DNA of 22,105 bases. It comes from CAYVUI01 sp964454745. Its GTDB lineage: Bacteria; Planctomycetota; Phycisphaerae; Sedimentisphaerales; Anaerohalosphaeraceae. This document shows positions 15,355-22,105 of this stretch, in pieces (the first letter of the stretch is position 1; each line of letters begins with the position of its first letter). Made by a program: the position numbers and the translations under genes. The notes beneath the pieces were generated by a model. That model saw only the letters and a program-made list of their open reading frames with translations, searched no databases and had not been told where the DNA came from. Where the stretch lies: positions 1 to 22,105 of the forward strand of contig CAYVUI010000077.1 in the NCBI GenBank assembly GCA_964454745.1, in the 5' to 3' direction.

Positions 15355-17151
15355 ATGGCAGAAAACGGCAAACAATCCGGTTTGGTGGTTCAGACGCAGC
15401 GGGTTCGTGTGATCGATACCGATGCGCCGCTTGAGCTGACCAGCGGCAAGACGCTGGCGCCGGTGGATGTCGCCTACGAGACCTACGGGACGCTCAACGA
15501 GAACAAGAGCAACGCGATATTGATTATCCATGCCCTCAGCGGCGATGCTCATGTCGCCGGGCGGCACAGCGAGCAGGACAAGAAGCCGGGCTGGTGGGAT
15601 GAGATGGTCGGGCCGGGCAAGCCGATTGATACGGACAAGTATTTCGTGATCTGCTCGAACTGCCTGGGCGGCTGCTCGGGGACGACCGGGCCTTCCGATC
15701 TGAACCCGAAGACACAAAGGCCTTACGGGCTGGATTTTCCGATTATTACGATTGCGGATATGGTCACGGTGCAAAAGCTGCTGGTCGAGAAGCTGGGGAT
15801 TGACAAGCTACTGACGGTGGTGGGCGGCTCGATGGGCGGCATGCAGGTGATGCAGTGGGCGCTGGCGTACCCGGAGATGGTCAATTCCGCGATTGTGATT
15901 GCCTCGACGACGCGGCTGGGCGCACAGGCGATTGCGTTTGATACGGTGGGTCGAAACGCGATTACCGCGGATGCGTGGTTCCAGAACGGGCAGTATCATG
16001 ACTCGACCGGACCGCGGCAGGGCCTGGCGATCGCGCGGATGATCGGGCATATCACGTACCTTTCGGAAGAGGGGATGCGTGCCAAGTTTGGCCGTGAGCT
16101 TCGCCATGCGGACCAGTACAGCTATGACCTGGATTCAGAGTTTTCCGTCGAGACGTACCTGGCGTATAAGGGCCGGACGTTTGTCGAGCGGTTTGACGCG
16201 AACAGCTACCTGTACATCACCAAGGCAATGGATTACTTCGATCTCGAACGGGAATACGGCTCACTGGGCAATGCGTTTGCCGGGACGCAATGTCCGTTTT
16301 TGATTGTCAGCTTTTCGAGCGACTGGCTTTTCAGTCCCGATCAGTCTGAAGAGATCGTGACGGCTTTGACGATGAATCGCAAGCCGGTTACGTACTGCAA
16401 TGTCGAGTCACCGTATGGCCATGACGCATTTTTGCTTGAGCCTGAGACGCTGGGCAAGGTGCTGTCGGGCTTTTTGCGCAGCACGCTGGACCGGCTGGAA
16501 TCGCGGACCGGGCTGTACCCGATTGAGAACGGCGAGGGGCATGTCAAGCCTGTCGAGTATCACCGTGTGCGTGTGGATTATGAACTGATCGAGTCGCTGA
16601 TCGAGCCGGGCGCGTCGGTGCTGGACGTCGGCTGCGGGGACGGTGAGCTGCTTGCGCGGCTGATTGCGGACAAGGAGATTCGCGGCGAGGGTGTCGAGGT
16701 CAATGAGAAATTTGTGGTCAGTGCGATCCATTCGGGGCTTAGTATTGTTCATCGCGATGCCCAGCGGGGCCTGGGTCTGTACCCGGACAAGCGGTTTGAC
16801 TACGTAATCCTTTCGCAGACTTTGCAGACGATTCAGAACCCGGGGGATGTCTTCGAGGAGCTGCTTCGGATCGGCAAGAAAGTGATCGTCAGTTTTCCAA
16901 ACTTTGCTCACTGGAAGTGCCGGCTTCAGCTTGCCCTTTACGGTATGGCGCCCCGGACCGGCCAGCTTCCGTTTGAGTGGCACAACACGCCGAATATCCA
17001 TTTCCTGTCGATGAAGGATTTCGACCGGTTCTGCGAGAAACACAAGGTCGAGGTGTTGCGACGCATCCCGCTGATCGAGACCAGTGCGCGGGCGGTACGG
17101 TTCGCTCCCAACTGGTTCGCCGAGCAGGCGGTGTACCTGCTGAGCAAGTAG
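15355..17151 (+). CDS. metX: MetX-MetW fusion: homoserine O-acyltransferase with MetW domain
   Basis: A 598-residue fusion of two methionine-pathway proteins. Residues 1 to about 380 are an alpha/beta-hydrolase homoserine O-acyltransferase: HALSGDAHVAG (59-69), GPGKPIDTDKYFVIC, the nucleophile Ser159 in GGSMGGMQ, Asp323 in SSDWLFSP and His356 in YGHDAFLL form the triad. From about 403 on it is MetW, with the SAM-type glycine motif SVLDVGCGDGELLARL (about 421-436), the segment FDYVILSQTLQTIQNP and FPNFAHWKCRLQLALYGMAP. In many bacteria metX and metW are separate adjacent genes whose products cooperate; here the linker is only about 20 residues. Acetyl versus succinyl specificity cannot be settled by eye. 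There is no ribosome site before ATG 15355. Its stop is 2 nt from the convergent thioesterase stop. Confidence 0.93.
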   Translation: MAENGKQSGLVVQTQRVRVIDTDAPLELTSGKTLAPVDVAYETYGTLNENKSNAILIIHALSGDAHVAGRHSEQDKKPGWWDEMVGPGKPIDTDKYFVICSNCLGGCSGTTGPSDLNPKTQRPYGLDFPIITIADMVTVQKLLVEKLGIDKLLTVVGGSMGGMQVMQWALAYPEMVNSAIVIASTTRLGAQAIAFDTVGRNAITADAWFQNGQYHDSTGPRQGLAIARMIGHITYLSEEGMRAKFGRELRHADQYSYDLDSEFSVETYLAYKGRTFVERFDANSYLYITKAMDYFDLEREYGSLGNAFAGTQCPFLIVSFSSDWLFSPDQSEEIVTALTMNRKPVTYCNVESPYGHDAFLLEPETLGKVLSGFLRSTLDRLESRTGLYPIENGEGHVKPVEYHRVRVDYELIESLIEPGASVLDVGCGDGELLARLIADKEIRGEGVEVNEKFVVSAIHSGLSIVHRDAQRGLGLYPDKRFDYVILSQTLQTIQNPGDVFEELLRIGKKVIVSFPNFAHWKCRLQLALYGMAPRTGQLPFEWHNTPNIHFLSMKDFDRFCEKHKVEVLRRIPLIETSARAVRFAPNWFAEQAVYLLSK

Positions 17152-17153
17152 GG

Positions 17154-17573
17154 TTACACTTCGTCGATCCGCTGCTTCTTGCGATAGGCCATTCCCTGGA
17201 AGACGGCCAGCAATTCTCCCGTTTCGTTAGTGACGTTGATGGTGTAGCTGCCCAGGCGATGGTTCTTGTCGTTCTCGAACCCCTCGGCGATGAGCAGTTC
17301 GCCCTCTTTGGCGGCCTTGAGGAACGAGATATTCACATTGACTGCGACGGCAATCTGCCCGTGCGAATTGCAGGCGACGGCGAAGACCAGGTCCGCGAGT
17401 GTAAAGACTGCGCCGCCGTGGGCCATGGCCAGGCCGTTTAGGTGTTCGGGGCCCAGGCGCATCTGTGCTTTCGCCCGGCCTTCGCTGACTTCGATCAGCT
17501 CGATGCCGCAGTATTCGGCGAATTTATCCCGTTTGAAAAAGTCTTTAATCGCGTTGCTTTGGTCGGTGTTCAT
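17154..17573 (-). CDS. PaaI-like hotdog-fold thioesterase
   Basis: A 139-residue hotdog protein of the PaaI/YbgC-like acyl-CoA thioesterase group. The signature EHLNGLAMAHGGAVFTLAD (43-61) contains Asn46, the His52-Gly-Gly turn and Asp61, the usual catalytic positions. The central strands AVAVNVNISFLKAAKEGELL and the final FQGMAYRKK complete the fold. Such enzymes cleave aryl- or acyl-CoA thioesters; the substrate is not predictable. The start is supported by a GGGAGA ribosome site on the - strand (complement about 17581-17587). It converges with metX-metW and diverges from the C25-like peptidase, sharing an upstream region with palindromes. Confidence 0.88.
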   Translation of the reverse strand: MNTDQSNAIKDFFKRDKFAEYCGIELIEVSEGRAKAQMRLGPEHLNGLAMAHGGAVFTLADLVFAVACNSHGQIAVAVNVNISFLKAAKEGELLIAEGFENDKNHRLGSYTINVTNETGELLAVFQGMAYRKKQRIDEV

Positions 17574-17620
17574 GGGCTGGTCTCTCCCTTTTTCGCAGGT
17601 TTTTATTGTTTGTAAGTCCT

Positions 17621-17637
17621 TATATTACATCAATATA
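17621..17637 (+). repeat. 17-bp inverted repeat in the divergent promoter region
   Basis: TATATTACATCAATATA: 6-bp arms around ACATC, lying 48 nt upstream of the thioesterase start and 13 nt before the -35 box of the peptidase promoter. A possible regulator site for either gene; AT-rich, so chance is possible. Confidence 0.35.
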
Positions 17638-17649
17638 GCTGTTTTTTTG

Positions 17650-17678
17650 TTGACTTTTGGCCCCGGAGGTCCTATAAT
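17650..17678 (+). promoter_or_regulatory. Promoter of the C25-like peptidase
   Basis: TTGACT (17650-17655), 17-nt spacer, perfect TATAAT (17673-17678), the best consensus promoter in the window. Start near 17685, about 40 nt before ATG 17726. Confidence 0.65.
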
Positions 17679-17686
17679 CATTATAG
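17672..17686 (+). repeat. 15-bp perfect palindrome over the -10 box
   Basis: CTATAAT, centre C, ATTATAG. It places a TATAAT on each strand (17673-17678 on +, complement of 17680-17685 on -), so it might act as an operator over the start site or as a two-way -10 for the divergent thioesterase; no -35 is visible for the - direction. Confidence 0.4.
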
Positions 17687-17725
17687 TCGTAATGAGCAGA
17701 ATATCCATAGTCACAAAGGGTGGTG

Positions 17726-19105
17726 ATGGCTGAATTCTATACTTTCGGGGCGAAAAGGATTTCCCTGGTCTTGGCAGTGATCTTTCTGTGTGCTCTCGGT
17801 GCGCAGTGCGGCCGGGTTGCGCTGGTCGTGGAGGATTCGCTGTATTCCGCGCTCGGGTCGAAGATTGACCGGCTCGAAGCGGACGTGGCGGGCCACTGCG
17901 ATACGGTTTTTGTTTTGTATACGACCGGCAGCGGGGCGGATGTTCGCAATACGCTGATCGGGCTGTACAATGAGCCGGCCTCGCTCGAGGGGGCCCTGCT
18001 GGTGGGGGATATCCCGGTGGTCAAGTACGAGATGTACCAGCCGTTCGAGCCGACGTACGAAAAATTTGTCTGCGATCTCTTTTACATGGACATGGACGGG
18101 ACCTGGTCGGATAACCTGACGAATTCGCCGTTCCAGTCGGGGGTGCTTGACGGTTGGTCCGAGTCGTCCAATGAGACCATCGAGATCTGGGTCTCGCGGA
18201 TCAAGACGGACAATCTTTCTGTGCTGGGCACGGAGACGGACCTGATGAGTGCGTATCTCGACCGCAACCACGCCGGGCGCGAGGATGTACTTAACCCCCA
18301 CCGCGGACACGAGGGGCTGGTCTATAACGATGACGGCTACGACGACGGGTACTGGGACGACTGGACGTACTGGACGAGCAACGATGTCTCCAACCTCGAG
18401 GATATCCTGGGCACCGGGACGGTGACAGCCGTGTACAACAAAAACGGCGAGGATACGACCCGGGCGGACTTTTTGTACAACCAGGTGACGCAGGATTACC
18501 ATGCCCTGATGCTGCGAAGCCACGGCAGTTATTCCACGCTGTACCAGGAGGGTTACCACCTGTTCCGCAAAAACGGCGTGCGTGAGCGGATTTACCTGTC
18601 CGATTATGTCGGTATTCCACCGGCGGCGAAGGTGTACTCGCTGTATATCTGCAAGGGTGCGTGCATCGGCAATGATAATTACATTGCCGCGGCGTTTGCC
18701 TTCCATCCGCAGGGCGGCGGGCTGATTTTGTGGGCGACGTCCAAGACGCTGGACAAGATGATTATCACCGGGGCGAACTGCCCGTTTTATACCTCGCTGG
18801 CCGGGCGCAGCAGCGTGGGCCAGTCGTTTGTTTCGTGGTTTAACCAGGCCAATATCCAGGGCTACAACCATTACGGGCTGGTTTTGCTTGGCGATGCGTC
18901 GATCTCGCCGCAGAAGTGGAACTACCTGCATCTGTCCAATTTCGCCGCGAACTGGAAGAGCTCGGGTTGCTCGGGGATTAACGAAAACTGCCAGGGCTGC
19001 GATGTCACCGGTCCGCCTCCATACCTAAACGGCCACCCGGACGGGCAGGTCAATGTCTATGACCTGGTTTACCTCGTGGACCAGATGGACCTGTGGCTTA
19101 ACTAA
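17726..19105 (+). CDS. Secreted C25-family-like cysteine peptidase with dockerin-like C-terminus
   Basis: A 459-residue exported protein. A signal peptide (about 1-27) is followed by a caspase/gingipain-type fold: LEGALLVGDIPVVKYE (88-102) is the typical second strand, a WVSRIKTD segment and YLDRNHAGR follow, the candidate catalytic His266 lies in LRSHGS, and the Cys (C309 or C313) in LYICKGACIGNDNY; GLVLLGDASISP (384-395) matches the C25 end motif. An Asp- and Tyr-rich stretch DDGYDDGYWDDW (202-213) may bind calcium. The last 25 residues, NGHPDGQVNVYDLVYLVDQ, resemble one half of a type I dockerin. A peptidase role is inferred from the HG/C dyad and order. ATG 17726 is preferred over GTG 17720 because AAAGGG is then properly spaced. 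Confidence 0.72.
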   Translation: MAEFYTFGAKRISLVLAVIFLCALGAQCGRVALVVEDSLYSALGSKIDRLEADVAGHCDTVFVLYTTGSGADVRNTLIGLYNEPASLEGALLVGDIPVVKYEMYQPFEPTYEKFVCDLFYMDMDGTWSDNLTNSPFQSGVLDGWSESSNETIEIWVSRIKTDNLSVLGTETDLMSAYLDRNHAGREDVLNPHRGHEGLVYNDDGYDDGYWDDWTYWTSNDVSNLEDILGTGTVTAVYNKNGEDTTRADFLYNQVTQDYHALMLRSHGSYSTLYQEGYHLFRKNGVRERIYLSDYVGIPPAAKVYSLYICKGACIGNDNYIAAAFAFHPQGGGLILWATSKTLDKMIITGANCPFYTSLAGRSSVGQSFVSWFNQANIQGYNHYGLVLLGDASISPQKWNYLHLSNFAANWKSSGCSGINENCQGCDVTGPPPYLNGHPDGQVNVYDLVYLVDQMDLWLN

Positions 19106-19135
19106 GCCTGCTTTCTCGGCCTCTGCAAAGAGGGG

Positions 19136-19163
19136 TTGAAATTTTCCTCCATCCGGTTATCAT
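19136..19163 (+). promoter_or_regulatory. Candidate promoter of the sulfatase gene
   Basis: TTGAAA (19136-19141), 16-nt spacer, TATCAT (19158-19163), both 5 of 6 matches. Start near 19170. The leader of about 60 nt holds a small hairpin, TGCCC (19195-19199) with GGGCA (19206-19210), close to the ribosome site. Confidence 0.5.
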
Positions 19164-19231
19164 AGTTTCGTGGCTTTTAATTCCGTTGTTTACCTGCCCG
19201 CAAAAGGGCAAAAACAGAAAAGAGGATGACC

Positions 19232-20758
19232 ATGAACAGGCGTGAATTCCTGACCAGGACCGCACTGACCGGCGCCGCGGCGATTACTTCCAGCCGGCCG
19301 CTTTTGGCACAATCCAAACCGGCCCCGATTGAAAAGAACGCGAAGGCAAAACCCAATCTCATCTTTATCTTTACCGATGAACATCCCGCCAAGGGCTGGT
19401 CGCAGGGTGTTTCGCTGATCAAAACGCCCCACCTGGACCGGCTGGCCGGCGAGGGGGTTACGGTGACCAACTGCATCTCGAATAACCCGATCTGTGTGCC
19501 GTACCGGGCGACGCTGCTGACCGGCATGCATGGCCACCAGACGGGTTTTGTCAATAACCATGCAAAGTTTCCGCTCGCGGGTGATCTGCCGAGCTGGTCG
19601 AAGACGCTCAAGAAGTCGGGTTATACGATGGGATATGTTGGCAAGTGGCACCTGTACCCCGGCTGTGAGGACCCGGTATGGGTGGACGGCAAGAAGGATA
19701 CGAAGGTAGAGACCCCCGCGGCGATTACCCCGCCGGCTCTTCGCCACGGCTTTGATGATTTGTGGATTCAGACCAGCAACCACAACCGCCCGCGGAATAC
19801 CTATGTGTGGGACAGGGACGGGCAGTATAAGCATATTGACGGTTACGCGCCGGAATTTCTGACCGACCGGTTCATCGAATTTATCCATGAAAACAAGGAC
19901 ACCGGCCGGCCGTTTTGCGGGGTGCTCAGCATTTTGCCGCCGCACCCGTCTTATGCCGGGGCGAAGAAGAAATGGGTCGATTATTACAACGCGATCGAGA
20001 CGCCGTACTGGGAGAATGTGCCCGCCGAGGACCGCACCGAGCGGCGGATGCGGGACCTCAAGGATTTTTACGCGCAGATTTCCTCGGTGGATGATGAGGT
20101 CGGCCGCATTCTCGATACGCTCGATGAAACGGGCCTGGCGGACAATACGATTGTGGTCTTTACCGCGGACCACGGCGACCTGCACTACGCCCACGGTGTG
20201 AAGTGGAAGCGCTATCCGTATGAGGAATCGATCCGGGTTCCGTTTATCGCGCGGCATCCGAACGTGCTGCCCGCGGGCAGGAAGGATGACCTTTTGCTCG
20301 GTGCCATTGATATCGCGCCGACGCTGCTGGGCCTGACCGGCCACGCGGATCAGATCGACGCGAAGATGCAGGGCATGGACCTTTCGACCCGGCTGGCGAC
20401 GGGCACCGGCCCCGAGCCGGATTCGCAGTTTATCCTGTACAACCTGCCCGAGGAGACGCATTATATCATCAAGAAGCAGCCAAAGCTCATGGACTACCGT
20501 GGCGTGCGGACCAAGCGCTGGACCTTTACCCTGCAAAAGGACCGCTTTACCGGCGAGGTGACGACGTGGCATCTGTTTGATAACCCCGCCGATCCGCTGC
20601 AGATGAACAACCTCAAAGACGAGCCGAAGTACGCCGGGCTGCGGGAGGAACTGACCGCGAAGATAAAAGATTACCTTGAAGCGGTCGGTGAACCGAAATG
20701 GCTCGAAAATACGCCCAAGGACCGCGCGAAGATCCCCGGAACGAGCGGATATTCGTGA
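19232..20758 (+). CDS. Type I sulfatase, Tat-exported
   Basis: A 508-residue arylsulfatase-family enzyme that hydrolyses sulfate esters, probably of sulfated polysaccharide in the periplasm or outside. A twin-arginine signal (MNRREFLTRTAL, then an AAA/LLAQ region) precedes NLIFIFTDE, whose Asp49 is a metal ligand. The modification site is CVPYR (88-92), a C-x-P-x-R motif whose Cys must become formylglycine; the metal-binding pair Asp313-His314 is in FTADHGDLHYAHG, followed by KRYPYEESIRVPFIARHP. Length is normal. ATG 19232 is preferred over ATG 19226 because AGAGG (19221-19225) is 6 nt before it. No formylglycine-generating enzyme or anaerobic sulfatase maturase is in the window, so maturation must come from elsewhere. 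The exact substrate subfamily is not assigned. Confidence 0.93.
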   Translation: MNRREFLTRTALTGAAAITSSRPLLAQSKPAPIEKNAKAKPNLIFIFTDEHPAKGWSQGVSLIKTPHLDRLAGEGVTVTNCISNNPICVPYRATLLTGMHGHQTGFVNNHAKFPLAGDLPSWSKTLKKSGYTMGYVGKWHLYPGCEDPVWVDGKKDTKVETPAAITPPALRHGFDDLWIQTSNHNRPRNTYVWDRDGQYKHIDGYAPEFLTDRFIEFIHENKDTGRPFCGVLSILPPHPSYAGAKKKWVDYYNAIETPYWENVPAEDRTERRMRDLKDFYAQISSVDDEVGRILDTLDETGLADNTIVVFTADHGDLHYAHGVKWKRYPYEESIRVPFIARHPNVLPAGRKDDLLLGAIDIAPTLLGLTGHADQIDAKMQGMDLSTRLATGTGPEPDSQFILYNLPEETHYIIKKQPKLMDYRGVRTKRWTFTLQKDRFTGEVTTWHLFDNPADPLQMNNLKDEPKYAGLREELTAKIKDYLEAVGEPKWLENTPKDRAKIPGTSGYS

Positions 20759-20797
20759 GAGGAATCGATTCTCCCAGCCGCCGAAATCAGAAAATCC

Positions 20798-20825
20798 TTG
20801 CGGTTTTGTGGATTTTGTGTATACT
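20798..20825 (+). promoter_or_regulatory. Candidate promoter of the small membrane protein genes
   Basis: TTGCGG (20798-20803), 16-nt spacer, TATACT (20820-20825). Start near 20832, about 50 nt before ATG 20882. Confidence 0.5.
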
Positions 20826-20881
20826 TTTTTCGTTGGTAAGTGAATTGCACGATTGAGGTTTCGAGGCTGGAGTCTGTTGCT

Positions 20882-21337
20882 ATGGACAGGAAATTTATTT
20901 TCGTTCTCGCCGGGGTGGCGCTGCTGGTTCTGCTTGCGGTGGGTACCGGGGTTGGAATTATTGTTTATCACGGGATTCAGTTTGACCGTCAGAGCCGGGA
21001 ATATGTCAAAGAAGCGGTCGTTGCCATCGCGCAGGACTGGGACAAAGAGGAGCTGGTCGGTCGGGGCAGCCGCGAGTTTCTGGCCGTCAGCGACGAGGAT
21101 ATCGAAAAGGTGATGGTTAAATTCCGTGAGCTGGGTGCGCTGCAGTCCTACCAAGGGGCCTCCGGGCAGGCGAACATGAACTATACCACCGATGCCGGCA
21201 AGCGCGTGACGGCCCGATATGTCGCCAATCTCGAATTTGAGACCGGTCCGGCGACGGCTGTCGTGGACCTGATTCGCGAGGATGGACAATGGAAGATTTA
21301 TCATTTCACGATCAATTCGAAGGTCTTTCTCGAATAA
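20882..21337 (+). CDS. Membrane-anchored protein of unknown function, possibly DUF4019-like
   Basis: A 151-residue protein with one N-terminal membrane helix (FVLAGVALLVLLAVGTGVGI, about 7-26) and an outside domain. The domain begins with a helix (YVKEAVVAIAQDWDKEELVG) and ends in strands VANLEFETGPATAVVDLI and DGQWKIYHFTINS, the layout of small NTF2-like/DUF4019-type domains. I cannot assign a function. ATG 20882 is chosen over GTG 20840: GGAG (20869-20872) is 9 nt upstream and the membrane helix then starts at once. The next small gene begins 30 nt downstream and may be in the same transcript. Confidence 0.65.
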   Translation: MDRKFIFVLAGVALLVLLAVGTGVGIIVYHGIQFDRQSREYVKEAVVAIAQDWDKEELVGRGSREFLAVSDEDIEKVMVKFRELGALQSYQGASGQANMNYTTDAGKRVTARYVANLEFETGPATAVVDLIREDGQWKIYHFTINSKVFLE

Positions 21338-21367
21338 TCCCCCGGAAGATTTGAGATGGAGGTATTC

Positions 21368-21643
21368 ATGAACAACGAAGACAAACGCTGGCAGAAGTGG
21401 GAACAAACCCGGCAGATGGGCAGGAACAGGTTTATCCTGTTTTATGGTGTGTTTGGGTGGGGGGTGTTAACGGCATTGCTGTCGACACTTTGGATGTATT
21501 TTCTAATCAGGGATGATGTACTGATTCTTTTTGTGACTTCGATTATTCTTTTTCCTATCGGGGGTTACTTTTGGGGATATTATATGTGGCGATTAAGCGA
21601 AAAGAAGTACCGGCAGTACCTTGAAAAACGTGGCAGCAATTGA
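21368..21643 (+). CDS. Small two-helix membrane protein
   Basis: A 91-residue protein of unknown function. A charged amphipathic N-terminus (NNEDKRWQKWEQTRQMGRN) is followed by two hydrophobic segments, about 23-46 and 53-77, and a basic end. GGAGG (21358-21362) is 5 nt before ATG 21368, so this start is preferred over ATG 21356, which overlaps the ribosome site. A strong terminator follows 15 nt after the stop. Confidence 0.65.
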   Translation: MNNEDKRWQKWEQTRQMGRNRFILFYGVFGWGVLTALLSTLWMYFLIRDDVLILFVTSIILFPIGGYFWGYYMWRLSEKKYRQYLEKRGSN

Positions 21644-21658
21644 GACTAAACAGCAGAG

Positions 21659-21694
21659 AAAAGGGACGGGGAATTGGTGCCTGTCCCTTTTTTT
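21659..21694 (+). terminator. Intrinsic terminator / REP-like hairpin
   Basis: AAAAGGGAC (21659-21667) pairs with GTCCCTTTT (21683-21691), with a 15-nt loop and a T-run to 21694. The A-run on the left would also serve the - strand. The wording (GGGAC ... GGTGCCTGTCCC) resembles short palindromic repeats that I associate with multi-copy elements, so it may recur in the genome. Confidence 0.75.
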
Positions 21695-21765
21695 AAACTA
21701 ATGGAAAGAATTAAATTGAAAATGAGGTCCTAACTTTAAACTCTTCGTAGTGAATATATTTTACC

Positions 21766-22059
21766 ATGAAGAGATTGAAGGTCATGAAGAATGGAAATGA
21801 AAGAAACATGAAAAACAATATTGAGTTCAGCGAACTATCAAACAAAGTTATCGGCTGTGCGATTGAGGTGCACAGGGCTTTAGGGCCGGGCTTATTGGAA
21901 AGTGCCTATCAGCAATGTTTTTGCCATGAATTGAAATTGAACCAGATAACCTTTGAAATGGAAAAACCGCTGCCTGTCAATTACAGGGGCTGCAAACTGG
22001 ATTGCGGATACAGGATTGATATACTTGTTAATAATGAGATTGTTATCGAACTAATATGA
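21766..22059 (+). pseudogene. Truncated GxxExxY protein (PDDEXK_3 family)
   Basis: 97 residues of a PD-(D/E)xK-like family named after the motif GLLESAY, present here after ELSNKVIGCAIEVHRALGPG. The middle (PLPVNYRGCKLDCGYRIDILV) is normal, including the acidic Asp of the putative nuclease site. Relatives continue with an ELK motif and about 30 further residues; here the frame reads NEIVIELI and stops, so the Lys and the C-terminal part are lost, and no other frame downstream restores them. The start is uncertain: ATGs at 21766, 21784 and 21808 are in frame; 21808 fits the family best. The gene is AT-richer than its neighbours, suggesting transfer. Biological role of the family is unknown. 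Confidence 0.65.
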
Positions 22060-22105
22060 CAGCGCTATAAGAATTCGATATTTTTCGCTTTTGCCCTTTT
22101 TCTTC

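Noticed and set aside
16977..17441. 154-codon + strand frame across the metX-metW/thioesterase junction
   Set aside because: It overlaps two genes with conserved motifs and has no family features.
17711..18931. 406-codon open frame on the - strand
   Set aside because: Antisense to the C25-like peptidase, which has a signal peptide, promoter and family motifs; the antisense translation shows none.
19120..19133. Hairpin CCTCT-GCAA-AGAGG after the C25-like gene
   Set aside because: Only 5 bp and no T-run; too weak to call a terminator, though a GNRA-type loop is present.
19190..21406. 738-codon open frame on the - strand
   Set aside because: It lies opposite the sulfatase and a membrane protein, both with clear motifs; its translation shows no domain and has the Arg/His/Val-rich look of antisense frames in GC-rich DNA.
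22052..22105. Possible end of a - strand gene entering from the right edge
   Set aside because: Two short frames end here with Lys-rich translations, but about 15 codons are too few to judge.

Overview
The window is gene-dense, GC-rich bacterial chromosome, mostly with genes on the + strand. Gene content suggests a member of the Planctomycetota, probably the Phycisphaerae/Sedimentisphaerales side. The pointers are a secreted C25-type peptidase ending in a single dockerin-like calcium loop, a Tat-exported sulfatase, several small lipoproteins, a fused MetX-MetW protein and standalone NifU-type and YgjP-type genes. This placement is an inference from gene content; no rRNA or tRNA gene is present to confirm it. 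I see no CRISPR array, prophage, transposase or biosynthetic cluster.

Layout. 1-8203 is a replication and chromosome block: the 3' end of a DciA-like (DUF721) gene overlapping gyrB, a TPR lipoprotein, an FtsK translocase with a very acidic C-terminal tail, and a DUF2723 GT-C type membrane protein. 8215-8466 is a NifU-domain protein on the - strand, divergent from the branched-chain amino acid operon ilvB-ilvN-ilvC (8808-12098), which has a structured leader of about 190 nt. A lipoprotein of unknown function follows (12139-12918), then a compact control region (12928-13012) with a palindrome-filled promoter directly followed by an intrinsic terminator. After it come a YgjP-like metallopeptidase, rlmN, a DUF4019-like lipoprotein and a metX-metW fusion. 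A hotdog thioesterase (- strand) is divergent from the C25-like peptidase, and a sulfatase follows. Two small membrane proteins, a strong terminator and a truncated, AT-richer GxxExxY gene close the window.

How it works together. Most of it is housekeeping: initiation and topology (DciA, GyrB), chromosome segregation (FtsK), Ile/Val/Leu synthesis (IlvB/N/C), methionine synthesis (MetX-MetW), rRNA modification (RlmN) and Fe-S delivery (NifU-like). The sulfatase and C25-like peptidase are the export or degradation layer. A recurring -35/-10 pattern with a 16-nt spacer can be read at several starts, and metX-metW and rlmN look leaderless. No clearly new multi-gene system is visible. The most unusual items are the FtsK tail, the palindrome/promoter/terminator unit at 12928-13012, the altered cofactor loop of IlvC and the MetX-MetW fusion.
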